Shown here piece by piece: positions 8,122-16,570 of a stretch of DNA of 64,000 nt. The stretch comes from Rhodobacter sp. (lineage in GTDB: Bacteria > Pseudomonadota > Alphaproteobacteria > Rhodobacterales > Rhodobacteraceae), in NCBI GenBank assembly GCA_020637555.1, contig JACKKF010000006.1, positions 124,001 through 188,000 of the forward strand, read 5' to 3'. Positions within the stretch are counted from its first letter, which is position 1; every line of letters begins with the position of its first letter. The position numbers were made by a program, and so were the translations under genes. Under the pieces are notes generated by a model. The model was given only the letters and a program-made list of their open reading frames with translations. It ran no database searches and was not told the origin of the DNA.

Positions 8122-9834
8122 ATGCTTCACGCCCCGATCCCCGAACTCTATGTCTCGCCCGACTCGGCGCAAAAGCTCAAGATCGAGGCCGCCGGCCTGC
8201 CGTCGTGGGACCTGAGCCTGCGGCAGACCTGCGATCTCGAACTGCTGATGAACGGCGGCTTTCATCCGCTCAAGGGGTTCCTGGGCCAGGCGGATTACGA
8301 AGGGGTCCGCGACGGGATGCGGTTGCAGGACGGCACGCTCTGGCCGATGCCGATCACCCTGGATGTCACCCAGAAATTCGCGGACGGAATCGAGATCGGC
8401 CAGGACATCGCCCTGCGCGACGCCGAGGGCGTGATCCTGGCGACGATGACCGTCACCGACAAATGGATGCCCGACAAATCGCATGAGGCCGTGCAGGTCT
8501 TTGGGGCCGACGATCAGGCGCACCCGGCGGTGCATTATCTGCACAATGTCGCGGGCGCGGTCTATCTTGGCGGGCCTGTGACGGGGATCCAGCCGCCGGT
8601 GCACTATGATTTCAAGTCGCGCCGCGACACGCCCAACGAATTGCGCGCCCGGTTTCGCAAACTGGGCTGGCGCAAGATCGTCGCCTTCCAGACCCGCAAC
8701 CCGCTGCACCGTGCGCATCAGGAACTGACCTTTCGCGCCGCGCGCGAGGCCGAGGCGAATCTCCTCATCCACCCGGTCGTCGGCATGACCAAGGCCGGCG
8801 ACGTGGACCACTTCACCCGCGTGCGCTGCTATGAGGCGGTGCTGGACAAGTATCCGCAGTCCACCACCACCATGAGCCTGCTCAATCTGGCGATGCGCAT
8901 GGCCGGCCCGCGCGAGGCCGTCTGGCACGGTCTGATCCGCCGCAATCACGGCTGCACGCACATGATCGTCGGCCGCGATCATGCCGGCCCGGGAAAGACC
9001 AGCCAGGGCACCGATTTCTATGGCCCGTACGAGGCCCAGGACCTGTTCCGCGCCCATCAGGACGAAATCGGCCTGACCATGGTCGATTTCAAGAACATGG
9101 TCTATGTCCAGGAACGCGCCCAATACGAACCCGAGGGCGAGATCCCCGACCGCGATGCGGTGACGATCCTGTCGATCTCGGGCACGGAACTGCGCCGCCG
9201 GTTGCGCGAAGGGCTGGAAATCCCCGAGTGGTTCAGCTTCCCCGAGGTGGTGGCCGAACTGCGCCGCACCTCGCCGCCGCGCGCGCGGCAGGGGTTCACC
9301 GTGTTCTTCACCGGGCTGTCCGGCTCGGGCAAATCCACCGTTGCCAATGCGCTGATGGTGAAACTGATGGAAATGGGCGGCCGGCCCGTGACGTTGCTCG
9401 ACGGTGACGTGGTGCGCAAGCACCTGTCCTCGGAACTGGGGTTTTCCAAGGAACACCGCGACATCAACATCAAGCGCATCGGCTATGTCGCCAGCGAGAT
9501 CACCAAGAACGGCGGAATCGCCATCTGCGCGCCCATCGCCCCCTATACCGCGACCCGCCGCATCGTCCGCGAGATGATCGAAGCCTATGGCGCCTTTGTC
9601 GAGGTTCATGTCGCGACCTCGGTCGAGGAATGCGAAAAGCGTGACCGCAAGGGCCTCTACAAGCTGGCGCGCGCCGGGAAGATCCGTGAATTCACCGGGA
9701 TTTCCGACCCCTACGAAACGCCGGAAAACCCGGAGCTGCGCCTCGATACCGAGGGGCTGGATGTGGATTACTGCGCCCAGCAAGTGGTGCTGAAACTGGA
9801 AAGCATGGGCCTGATCGGAGGGATCGCACAATGA
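8122..9834 (+). CDS. cysC: bifunctional sulfate adenylyltransferase/adenylylsulfate kinase (PAPS synthetase)
   Basis: Makes APS from ATP and sulfate, then phosphorylates APS to PAPS. The 570-residue protein has an N-terminal PUA-like and ATP sulfurylase domain (about 1-385) with QTRNPLHRAHQE near residue 190 and GRDHAGPG near 284. The C-terminal APS kinase domain (about 390-570) has the P-loop GLSGSGKST (398-406), LDGDVVRKHL and FTGISDPYE. Both halves look catalytically intact. Because the CysH in this window has APS-reductase cysteines, the kinase product is more likely for sulfation than for assimilation (inference). The stop overlaps the cysQ start by 4 nt. Confidence 0.95.
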   Translation: MLHAPIPELYVSPDSAQKLKIEAAGLPSWDLSLRQTCDLELLMNGGFHPLKGFLGQADYEGVRDGMRLQDGTLWPMPITLDVTQKFADGIEIGQDIALRDAEGVILATMTVTDKWMPDKSHEAVQVFGADDQAHPAVHYLHNVAGAVYLGGPVTGIQPPVHYDFKSRRDTPNELRARFRKLGWRKIVAFQTRNPLHRAHQELTFRAAREAEANLLIHPVVGMTKAGDVDHFTRVRCYEAVLDKYPQSTTTMSLLNLAMRMAGPREAVWHGLIRRNHGCTHMIVGRDHAGPGKTSQGTDFYGPYEAQDLFRAHQDEIGLTMVDFKNMVYVQERAQYEPEGEIPDRDAVTILSISGTELRRRLREGLEIPEWFSFPEVVAELRRTSPPRARQGFTVFFTGLSGSGKSTVANALMVKLMEMGGRPVTLLDGDVVRKHLSSELGFSKEHRDINIKRIGYVASEITKNGGIAICAPIAPYTATRRIVREMIEAYGAFVEVHVATSVEECEKRDRKGLYKLARAGKIREFTGISDPYETPENPELRLDTEGLDVDYCAQQVVLKLESMGLIGGIAQ

Positions 9835-10604
9835 ACCACAGGGACCTGATCGCCGCGTTGACCCCCGTTGCCCGCCAGGCAGGGGCCCGCATCATGGAGA
9901 TCTATCGCCAACCGCCCGAGGCCGAGATCAAGGGCGATGGCAGCCCCGTGACCGCCGCCGATGCCGCCGCCGAGGCGGTGATCCTGGCGGCGCTCGCCTC
10001 GATCGCGCCGGAGATCCCCGTCATCTCCGAGGAAAACGCGGCCAGTCACGCGCTTGCCGCGCCCGATCGCTTCTTTCTGGTCGATCCGCTGGATGGCACC
10101 AAGGAATTCCTGAAACGCGATGGCAAGGGCGCGTTCACCGTGAACATCGCCCTGGTCGAGGGCGGCCGCCCGGTGATGGGGGTGGTCTATGCGCCCGCGC
10201 TGGACCGCATGTTCACCGGTGCCGACGGTGTCGGCGCATCCGAGGATCGCGGCACCGGGCCACAGCCCATCGCCACGCGCGCCGCCAGTGGCGACCAGCG
10301 GGTCGCGGTGGCCAGCGCCTCGCACCGGGACGCCGAAACCGACGCCTGGCTGGCCGCGCAGGGCATTGCGCGGACCGTCTCGATCGGCTCGTCGCTGAAA
10401 TTCTGCCTGGTCGCGGCGGCCGAGGCCGATGTCTACCCGCGCTTTGGGCCGACGATGGAATGGGACACTGCCGCCGGGGACGCGGTTCTGCGCGCCGCCG
10501 GGGGCACCGTGCGCAACCCCGATGGAAGCCCCTTTCTTTACGGCAAGCGCGACTATCGCAACGCGGCCTTTGTCGCCCATGCGCAGGCGCCGGAAACGGC
10601 CTGA
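9831..10604 (+). CDS. cysQ: 3'(2'),5'-bisphosphate nucleotidase CysQ
   Basis: Dephosphorylates PAP, the by-product of sulfotransferases, to AMP. The 257-residue protein belongs to the inositol monophosphatase fold: the metal-binding glutamates are in ISEENAA (about 64-70), DPLDGTKEFLKR starts at about residue 85, and the C-terminal motif is MEWDTAAGDAVLRAAGG. The ATG overlaps the stop of the PAPS synthetase gene. Placed last in the sulfatase-sulfotransferase-PAPS synthetase operon, it closes the PAP recycling step. Confidence 0.95.
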   Translation: MNHRDLIAALTPVARQAGARIMEIYRQPPEAEIKGDGSPVTAADAAAEAVILAALASIAPEIPVISEENAASHALAAPDRFFLVDPLDGTKEFLKRDGKGAFTVNIALVEGGRPVMGVVYAPALDRMFTGADGVGASEDRGTGPQPIATRAASGDQRVAVASASHRDAETDAWLAAQGIARTVSIGSSLKFCLVAAAEADVYPRFGPTMEWDTAAGDAVLRAAGGTVRNPDGSPFLYGKRDYRNAAFVAHAQAPETA

Positions 10605-10693
10605 CAGTCAGCGCAGGGCAGGGGCAGGGCAGGTCAGAACAGGGGCGGGGCGCGCGGCCGTCGGGCGGAAAAGCGCGACCCCGCCCGCCCGGA

Positions 10694-10707
10694 TTGATCA
10701 GGATCAA
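10694..10707. promoter_or_regulatory. perfect FNR/FixK-type box TTGAT-N4-ATCAA
   Basis: TTGAT CAGG ATCAA matches the alphaproteobacterial FnrL/FixK consensus exactly. It lies 63-76 bp upstream of the GTG of the first glycosyltransferase, in the only sizeable gap after cysQ. Position suits an activator site; the transcription start is not known. Confidence 0.6.
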
Positions 10708-10769
10708 GGTGCGGCGCGGGCGCAGGGGCGATCTAGGCCTTCACTCTTGCAAATCGAGGAGCTCTCACC

Positions 10770-11498
10770 GTGATCAATGTCTTTATCGGCTACGATCCGC
10801 GCGAGGCCGTTGCCTATCACGTCTGTTCCAACAGCCTGATCCGCCATTCGACCGAACCGCTTGCCATCTCGCCGCTCGCACTCAAGAACCTGGGCAGCTA
10901 TGCCGAGACGCACAAGGATGGGTCGAACCAGTTCATCTACAGCCGGTTCCTGCTGCCGCATCTCATGGGCTACAAGGGCTGGGCCCTGTTCGTCGACGGC
11001 GACATGCTGCTGCGCGATGACGTGGCCAAGCTCTGGGCGCTGCGCGACGACAGCAAGGCCGTGATGTGCGTGCATCACGACTACAAGACCAAGATGGAAA
11101 CCAAGTATCTGGGCGCGAAGAACCAGAACTACCCGCGCAAGAACTGGTCCAGCGTGGTGCTGTGGAACTGCGGCCACCCGGCGAACGCCGTGGTCACGCC
11201 CGAATTCGTGATGAATGCCACCGGCGCGCAACTGCACCGCTTCACCTGGCTGACCGATGACCTGATCGGCGAAATCCCCAAGGTCTGGAACTGGCTGCCC
11301 GACGAATTCGGCGCCAACAAGGAGGCGAAGCTCCTGCACTGGACGCTGGGCACGCCCTGCTTCCACGAATTCGCCCATGTGCCCATGGCCGAGGAATGGC
11401 ACCGCGAGAAGCTGCTGACCGACTATTCGCTACAGCGGGTCATTGATGGCCCGTTCGAGGGCGAGGCAGGATACGACGCCGCAAAGGCCGCCGAGTAA
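10770..11498 (+). CDS. GT-A-fold glycosyltransferase, first of a tandem pair
   Basis: Protein of 242 residues opening with the nucleotide-sugar fold strand MINVFIGYDPREAVAY and carrying a DxD motif (D76-G-D78 in ALFVDGDMLL) that should bind the metal and nucleotide sugar, as in GT8-like families. A YPRKNWSSVVLWNCGHP block near residue 124 is shared with the next gene. The GTG start at 10770 follows GAGGAGC by 7 nt. No signal peptide or membrane segment is visible. The FNR-type box upstream suggests oxygen control. Sugar donor and acceptor are unknown; lipid, LPS or capsule glycosylation is possible but unproven. Confidence 0.72.
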   Translation: MINVFIGYDPREAVAYHVCSNSLIRHSTEPLAISPLALKNLGSYAETHKDGSNQFIYSRFLLPHLMGYKGWALFVDGDMLLRDDVAKLWALRDDSKAVMCVHHDYKTKMETKYLGAKNQNYPRKNWSSVVLWNCGHPANAVVTPEFVMNATGAQLHRFTWLTDDLIGEIPKVWNWLPDEFGANKEAKLLHWTLGTPCFHEFAHVPMAEEWHREKLLTDYSLQRVIDGPFEGEAGYDAAKAAE

Positions 11499-11628
11499 CG
11501 CGGGATCGGCGCCGGCGGGGCAGGGGCGATCCCGCGCCGCCGGTGGCTGCGTGCGGCTTGGCCGCCGGCGCCTGGGCTGGTATGGACTGCATCACGCGCA
11601 GGCCCATAACGCCCACAGGAGCCCTCTC

Positions 11629-12333
11629 ATGTCCCAAACCCTGAAAATCTATGTCGGGTATGACACCCGCGAGGATATCGCCTGGCAGGTCGCCCGCCAT
11701 TCGCTCTTGCGCCATGCCTCGTCCCCGATCGAGGTCTATGCGCTGCGCCAGCAATCCCTGCGCGATCTGGGCCTCTATACCCGCGCCGCCGACAACGCGA
11801 CGACCGAGTTTTCGCTCACCCGGTTCCTGACGCCCTATCTGGCGGCGCACGACGGCTGGTCGATCTTCATGGACTGCGATTTTCTGGTGACCCGCGACAT
11901 CACCGAAATTCACGACCTGCTGGATCCCGACAAGGCGCTCTATTGCGTTCAGCACGATTATACGCCCGCCAACATGATCAAGATGGATGGCAAGCAGCAG
12001 ACCGTCTATCCGCGCAAGAACTGGTCCTCGTTCATGGCGTTCAACGGTGCGCACCCCGGGGTCAAGGCGCTGACGCCTGCCGTGGTGAACGGCGAAAGCC
12101 CGGCCTATCTGCACCGGTTCTCGTGGCTCGATGATGCGGCCATCGGGGCGCTGGATCGCGAGTGGAACTTTCTGGAAGGCGAATATCCGAAACCGCAGGC
12201 TTTGCCGATGTGCGTGCATTACACCAACGGTGGGCCCTGGTTCGACGATTGGCAAGCCGTGGATTTCGGCGACGAATGGCGGGCCGAGCGTGATCTCTAT
12301 CTGGCCTCGGACCGGGCACGCGCCGCCGAGTGA
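11629..12333 (+). CDS. GT-A-fold glycosyltransferase, second of a tandem pair
   Basis: Paralogue of the gene just upstream, 234 residues. It opens with LKIYVGYDTREDIAWQVARH, has its DxD-like motif at D82-C-D84 (IFMDCDFLVTRD) and the same YPRKNWSSFMAFNGAHP block near residue 130. The start at 11629 is chosen because AGGAG precedes it by 9 nt; the frame is open further upstream but without homology. The two copies align along their whole length with clear divergence, so this is an old duplication. They probably act on the same acceptor or pathway (inference). Confidence 0.72.
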   Translation: MSQTLKIYVGYDTREDIAWQVARHSLLRHASSPIEVYALRQQSLRDLGLYTRAADNATTEFSLTRFLTPYLAAHDGWSIFMDCDFLVTRDITEIHDLLDPDKALYCVQHDYTPANMIKMDGKQQTVYPRKNWSSFMAFNGAHPGVKALTPAVVNGESPAYLHRFSWLDDAAIGALDREWNFLEGEYPKPQALPMCVHYTNGGPWFDDWQAVDFGDEWRAERDLYLASDRARAAE

Positions 12334-12439
12334 GACCGTGTTCCGAGTCGCGCCGCGGCTTGGGGCGGAAAATCCGACGCGCGCGCCATCGGGAAGATGT
12401 TCTTCCATCTCGCGGGCTGCCGCCGGTAAAATGACCTTG

Positions 12440-12471
12440 TTTTCCCGGATATCTTGCGATTTCCGGGAAAA
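12440..12471. promoter_or_regulatory. perfect 9-bp inverted repeat, candidate operator of the cysG operon
   Basis: TTTTCCCGG and CCGGGAAAA are exact inverted repeats separated by 14 bp, in the 176-bp gap ahead of cysG. The arm-to-arm distance of about two helical turns suits a dimeric repressor or activator of sulfur assimilation. No named regulator is assigned. Confidence 0.45.
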
Positions 12472-12479
12472 TTTTTCAT

Positions 12480-12502
12480 CCTCGGGGAAAGTTTCCTTGA
12501 GG
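12480..12502 (+). promoter_or_regulatory. hairpin that includes the cysG Shine-Dalgarno
   Basis: CCTCGGGGAAA and TTTCCTTGAGG pair over 8-9 bp if two G-U pairs are allowed. The 3' arm contains the TTGAGG that serves as ribosome-binding site 7 nt before the cysG ATG, so the folded RNA would hide it. Confidence 0.4.
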
Positions 12503-12509
12503 TGCCGCG

Positions 12510-13898
12510 ATGCAGCATTTCCCGATCTATCTGGATCTCGCCGATGCGCGGGTGGCCATTGCCGGCAACGGTGCCTTTGCGCTGGCAAAGCTGCGCTTGC
12601 TGGCCCGGACACCGGCGCGGATCACGCTGTTCGCTCCCGCGCCTGAGGCCGATCTCGAATCCGCCGCGGCGGATTTCAATGTCGCGCTCGTGCGGCACGA
12701 GGCCGGTGCCGCCCATCTCGCGCAGGTCCGCCTCGCCTATGCCGCGCACGGCGACGCGGTGGCGGATGCCCGCTTTGCCCGCTTGGCCCGCGCGGCGGGG
12801 GCGCTGGTCAATGTCGTCGATAACCTGGAAGCCAGCGACTATATCACCCCGGCGATCGTGGACCGCGCGCCCGTCACCGTCGCCATCGGCACCGAGGGCG
12901 CGGCGCCGGTGCTGGCGCGCGCGATCAAGACCGATCTCGAGGACCGCCTGCCGCAGGGCGTGGGGCCGCTGGCCCGCGCCGGCAAGCTGTTCCGCCCGCG
13001 GGCCGAGCTCCTGCCGCAAGGCCGCCGTCGCCGTGATTTCTGGGCGGACTATTACTTTCGCACCGGGCCCCAGGTTCTGGCCGAGGCGGGCGAGGAACTG
13101 TTGGACCACGCCCTTCACGCCCTGCTGGAGCAGCATCTGAACCCGGGTGACGAACCGGGCCGTGTCGATCTGGTCGGCGCCGGGCCGGGCGATCCCGACC
13201 TGATGACGCTGAAGGCCCGCCGCCTGCTGGATGCGGCCGATGTGGTGATCCACGACCGGCTGGTGCCGCAGGCGATCCTGGATCTGGCCCGGCGCGAGGC
13301 GCTGTTCGTGCCTGTCGGCAAGCAGGGCTTCGGCCCGTCGACGCCCCAGGACGACATCAACGCGGCGATGATCGCCCATGCGCAAGCGGGCGCCCGCGTG
13401 GTGCGGCTGAAGGGTGGCGATGCCAGCGTCTTTGCCCGTCTGGACGAGGAAACCGACGCATTGAGCGCCGCCGGCATCGCCTGGGCGGTGACGCCCGGCA
13501 TCACCGCCGCCAGCGCCGCCGCCGCTGCCATCGGCCGCAGCCTGACACGGCGCGGGCGCAATGCCGACCTGCGCCTGATGACGGCCCATGACATGCAGGG
13601 CTATGCCGAACACGACTGGCAAACGCTGGCCATGCCCGGCGCGGTCGCGGCGGTCTACATGGGCAAGAAGGCCGCGCGCTTCCTGCAGGGGCGCCTGATG
13701 ATGCACGGCGCGGCCCCGACAACCCCCGTTACGCTGGTCGAAAACGCGGCCAGGCCCGATCAGCGCATCATTGCCTCGCGGCTCGATCGCCTGGCGGCCG
13801 ACGCCGCCCAGCTGACCGGACCTGCCATCCTGCTTTTCGGCCTCGGCCCCGCGCGGGCCGAGGTCCATCTTCCGCAACTCATCGAGGATCTGGCCTGA
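12510..13898 (+). CDS. cysG: siroheme synthase CysG (precorrin-2 dehydrogenase/ferrochelatase and uroporphyrinogen-III methyltransferase)
   Basis: Makes siroheme for the sulfite reductase encoded two genes downstream. Protein of 462 residues. The N-terminal CysG_N domain (about 1-205) has the dinucleotide-binding start VAIAGNGAFALAKLRLL. The C-terminal SAM-dependent methyltransferase (about 212-455) has VDLVGAGPGDPDLMTLKA, the VRLKGGDASVF block and VTPGITAASAAAA. The stop overlaps the next ATG (ATGA-type junction). It is the first gene of a six-gene plus-strand sulfur assimilation operon. The upstream dyad and the SD-sequestering hairpin suggest both transcriptional and translational control. 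Confidence 0.95.
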   Translation: MQHFPIYLDLADARVAIAGNGAFALAKLRLLARTPARITLFAPAPEADLESAAADFNVALVRHEAGAAHLAQVRLAYAAHGDAVADARFARLARAAGALVNVVDNLEASDYITPAIVDRAPVTVAIGTEGAAPVLARAIKTDLEDRLPQGVGPLARAGKLFRPRAELLPQGRRRRDFWADYYFRTGPQVLAEAGEELLDHALHALLEQHLNPGDEPGRVDLVGAGPGDPDLMTLKARRLLDAADVVIHDRLVPQAILDLARREALFVPVGKQGFGPSTPQDDINAAMIAHAQAGARVVRLKGGDASVFARLDEETDALSAAGIAWAVTPGITAASAAAAAIGRSLTRRGRNADLRLMTAHDMQGYAEHDWQTLAMPGAVAAVYMGKKAARFLQGRLMMHGAAPTTPVTLVENAARPDQRIIASRLDRLAADAAQLTGPAILLFGLGPARAEVHLPQLIEDLA

Positions 13899-14197
13899 TG
13901 ACCCGTGACCCCATCGTGCAAGTCGTCACCGCCAACGCCCTGATCGAGGGCGACGTGGTCTATCTGACCGCCAGCGGCGACTGGACCCGCCACCTGACGC
14001 AGGCGATCCCTTTTGCCGACAAGGCGCAGGCCGAGGCCGCGCTTGCCGGTGCCGGACGGCGCGCGAGCGAGGTCGTGGGCTGTTACCTCGCGGATGCGCG
14101 CCAGACCGCGCAGGGTCTGGAACCGGTTCACTTCCGCGAGGATTTTCGCCGCCGCGGCCCCTCGAACTATGCCCACGGCAAACAGGCCGCGGCCTGA
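13898..14197 (+). CDS. DUF2849 domain protein of the cysG-cysI operon
   Basis: Small protein of 99 residues, IVQVVTANALIEGDVVYLTA at the N-terminus and HFREDFRRRGPSNYAHGK at the C-terminus, recognisable as DUF2849. This family is found almost only between siroheme synthase and sulfite reductase genes in Alphaproteobacteria, which argues for a role in sulfite reductase maturation or electron delivery. No catalytic motif or metal-binding cysteine set is visible. It overlaps cysG by 1 nt and ends 10 nt before cysI. Confidence 0.85.
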   Translation: MTRDPIVQVVTANALIEGDVVYLTASGDWTRHLTQAIPFADKAQAEAALAGAGRRASEVVGCYLADARQTAQGLEPVHFREDFRRRGPSNYAHGKQAAA

Positions 14198-14207
14198 GGA
14201 TCCCATC

Positions 14208-15848
14208 ATGTATGTCTATGACGACTTCGACCGCGCCTTCATCGCGGAACGCAACCGGCAATTCCGCGACCAGGTCGCCCGCCGCATCGACGGCTCGCTG
14301 ACCGAGGACGAGTTCAAGCCCCTGCGGCTGATGAACGGTCTCTATCTGCAACTCCACGCCTACATGCTGCGCGTGGCGGTGCCCTATGGCACGCTGAACC
14401 CCGGGCAGTTGCGTGCACTCGCATCCATTGCCGACCGCTGGGACAAGGGCTATGGCCATGTCACCACGCGCCAGAACATGCAGTTCAACTGGCCGCGGCT
14501 GACCGACGTGCCCGACATGCTGGACGCCCTGGCCGAGGTCGGCCTGCACGCGATCCAGACCTCGGGCAACACCATCCGCAACGTCACCTCGGACCCGTTC
14601 GCGGGGGCCGCGGCGGACGAGATCGCCGATCCCCGCCCCTATGCCGAGCTGATCCGCCAATGGTCCACCGATCATCCGGAATTCCAGTTCCTGCCGCGCA
14701 AGTTCAAGGTGGCGGTGACTGGCTCGCCGGTGGATCGGGTGGTGACACGGGCCCATGACATCGGCCTGCGCATGATCGCGCCCGACCTGTTCGAGGTGAT
14801 CGTGGGCGGCGGGTTGGGCCGCACGCCGATGATCGGCAAGGTCCTGCATCCGGGCCTGCCCGCGGTGGACCTGCTGCCCTACCTCGAGGCCGTCGTCGGC
14901 ACCTACAACCTGCTGGGCCGGCGCGACAACAAATACAAGGCGCGCATCAAGATCACCGTGCATGAGAACGGCCTGGAGACGATCCGCGATCTGGTCGAGG
15001 CCCGCTTTGCCGAAATCGCCCCGCAGTTCGACGGGGCGGCAACGCTGGCGCAACTGGCGCGCCTGAAACGGATGTTCGCCGACCCCGCGCTGGACAGCGT
15101 GCCCGATCTGCCCTGGCAGGCGGCCCGTCACGCGGATCCGGTGTTCCGGTCCTGGGCCGATACCAACCTGCACCCGCATCGTGACGCCGGCCATGCGATC
15201 GTCACCATCAGCCTGAAAGCCCATGGCGCGACGCCGGGCGACGTGACCTCGGACCAGATGCGCCTGATCGCCGATCTGGCCGAGCGTTTCGGCCATGGCG
15301 ACATCCGCTTCACCCATGAACAGAACATCGTTCTGCCGCATGTCGCCCGGGGCGATCTTCCGGCGCTGCACCGCGCGCTCAAGGCGCAGGGCCTGGCGAC
15401 GGCGAATGTGGGGCTGGCCAGCGACATCATCGCCTGCCCGGGCATGGATTACTGCGCGCTGGCGACCGCACGGTCGATCCCCGTGGCGCAAGAGATTGCC
15501 GAGCGGGTCGAGGCGCTGAAGATCGAGCACGACATCGGCCCCCTGAAGATCAAGATTTCGGGCTGCATCAATGCCTGCGGGCATCATCATGTCGGGCATA
15601 TCGGCATTCTTGGCCTGGATCGCGCCGGGGTCGAGAGTTACCAGATCACGTTGGGCGGCGACGGGTCCGAGGATGCGGCGCTGGGCGAACGCACCGGCCC
15701 CGGCTTTGCCGCGGACCAGATCGTGCCCGCCGTCGAACGTATCCTGTCCGCCTATCTGGCGCTGCGTCAGGGCCGGGACGAGACCTTCCTTCAGGCCTAT
15801 CGCCGGCTCGGGCTGGCCCCCTTCAAGGAGGTTCTCTATGCCGCGTGA
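14208..15848 (+). CDS. cysI: siroheme [4Fe-4S] sulfite (nitrite/sulfite) reductase
   Basis: Six-electron reduction of sulfite to sulfide. Protein of 546 residues with two repeated ferredoxin-like and siroheme domains. The cluster and siroheme ligands are C410 and C416 (CPGMDYC) and C453 and C457 (SGCINACGHHH). The N-terminal siroheme segment is GHVTTRQNMQFNWPRL. A single-chain enzyme of this size with a ferredoxin-NADP reductase in the operon suggests ferredoxin as electron donor. Assimilatory nitrite reduction cannot be excluded by motif alone, but the cysG/cysH context favours sulfite. It overlaps cysH by 11 nt. Confidence 0.93.
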   Translation: MYVYDDFDRAFIAERNRQFRDQVARRIDGSLTEDEFKPLRLMNGLYLQLHAYMLRVAVPYGTLNPGQLRALASIADRWDKGYGHVTTRQNMQFNWPRLTDVPDMLDALAEVGLHAIQTSGNTIRNVTSDPFAGAAADEIADPRPYAELIRQWSTDHPEFQFLPRKFKVAVTGSPVDRVVTRAHDIGLRMIAPDLFEVIVGGGLGRTPMIGKVLHPGLPAVDLLPYLEAVVGTYNLLGRRDNKYKARIKITVHENGLETIRDLVEARFAEIAPQFDGAATLAQLARLKRMFADPALDSVPDLPWQAARHADPVFRSWADTNLHPHRDAGHAIVTISLKAHGATPGDVTSDQMRLIADLAERFGHGDIRFTHEQNIVLPHVARGDLPALHRALKAQGLATANVGLASDIIACPGMDYCALATARSIPVAQEIAERVEALKIEHDIGPLKIKISGCINACGHHHVGHIGILGLDRAGVESYQITLGGDGSEDAALGERTGPGFAADQIVPAVERILSAYLALRQGRDETFLQAYRRLGLAPFKEVLYAA

Positions 15849-16548
15849 TCTGGGCCGCCTGAACGCCACCTATGCAGACGATGCCGAGGGCGCGCTGCGC
15901 TTTGCGCTGTCGGGTGCGCTGGGGCGTTTCGCCATGGTATCGAGCTTTGGTGCGGATTCGGCGGTGTTGCTGCACATGCTGGCGCGGATCGACCCTGCCA
16001 CCCCGGTGCTGTTCATCGACACCCTGATGCTGTTTCCCGAAACGCTGACCTATCAGCGGGATCTTGCCGCGCACCTGGGCCTGACAGCGGTGCGGGTCAT
16101 CACCCCGGCGCGCAACGAAATGTTCGCCCAGGACCCCGACGGCATTCTTCATCGCGCCGAAACCGACCAGTGCTGCGCCCTGCGCAAGATCCGTCCGTTC
16201 GAACGTGCGCTGGACGGCTTCGACGGCTGGGTGAGCGGGCGCAAGCGGTTTCAGGGTGGTGCGCGGGGCAGCCTGCCGATGTTCGAGACCGACGACCCCT
16301 CGGGTCGGATCAAGCTGAACCCCCTGACCGACTGGTCCGCAGCCCGGATCGCGGCCTATCTGGATCACAACGCGCTTCCCCGCCATCCGCTGGTGGCGCG
16401 CGGGTATCCGTCCATCGGGTGCGCGCCCTGCACCGGGCCCGTGGCCCCTGGCGAGGACCCGCGCGCCGGGCGTTGGCGCGGCCAGGACAAGACCGAATGC
16501 GGCATCCACGTCGTGGATGGGCGCGTGATCCGCAGGCGCGCGGGCTGA
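15838..16548 (+). CDS. cysH: assimilatory adenylylsulfate (APS) reductase
   Basis: Reduces APS to sulfite. The 236-residue protein has the PP-loop motif SSFGADSAVLLHML (35-48). The [4Fe-4S] cysteines that mark APS rather than PAPS reductases are present as C112-C113 (DQCCALRK) and C195-x2-C198 (GCAPCTGP), and the catalytic cysteine is C221 in KTECGIH. AAGGAGG precedes the ATG, which lies inside the 3' end of cysI. Using APS directly means the cell does not need PAPS for cysteine synthesis, which matters for reading the sulfotransferase cluster. Confidence 0.94.
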   Translation: MPRDLGRLNATYADDAEGALRFALSGALGRFAMVSSFGADSAVLLHMLARIDPATPVLFIDTLMLFPETLTYQRDLAAHLGLTAVRVITPARNEMFAQDPDGILHRAETDQCCALRKIRPFERALDGFDGWVSGRKRFQGGARGSLPMFETDDPSGRIKLNPLTDWSAARIAAYLDHNALPRHPLVARGYPSIGCAPCTGPVAPGEDPRAGRWRGQDKTECGIHVVDGRVIRRRAG

Positions 16549-16570
16549 TCCCCCTGATACGAGGACCGAC

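Noticed and set aside
10610..10660. GGGCAGG repeats after cysQ as a repeat element
   Set aside because: Irregular G-rich low complexity over about 40 bp without defined unit, symmetry or spacing.
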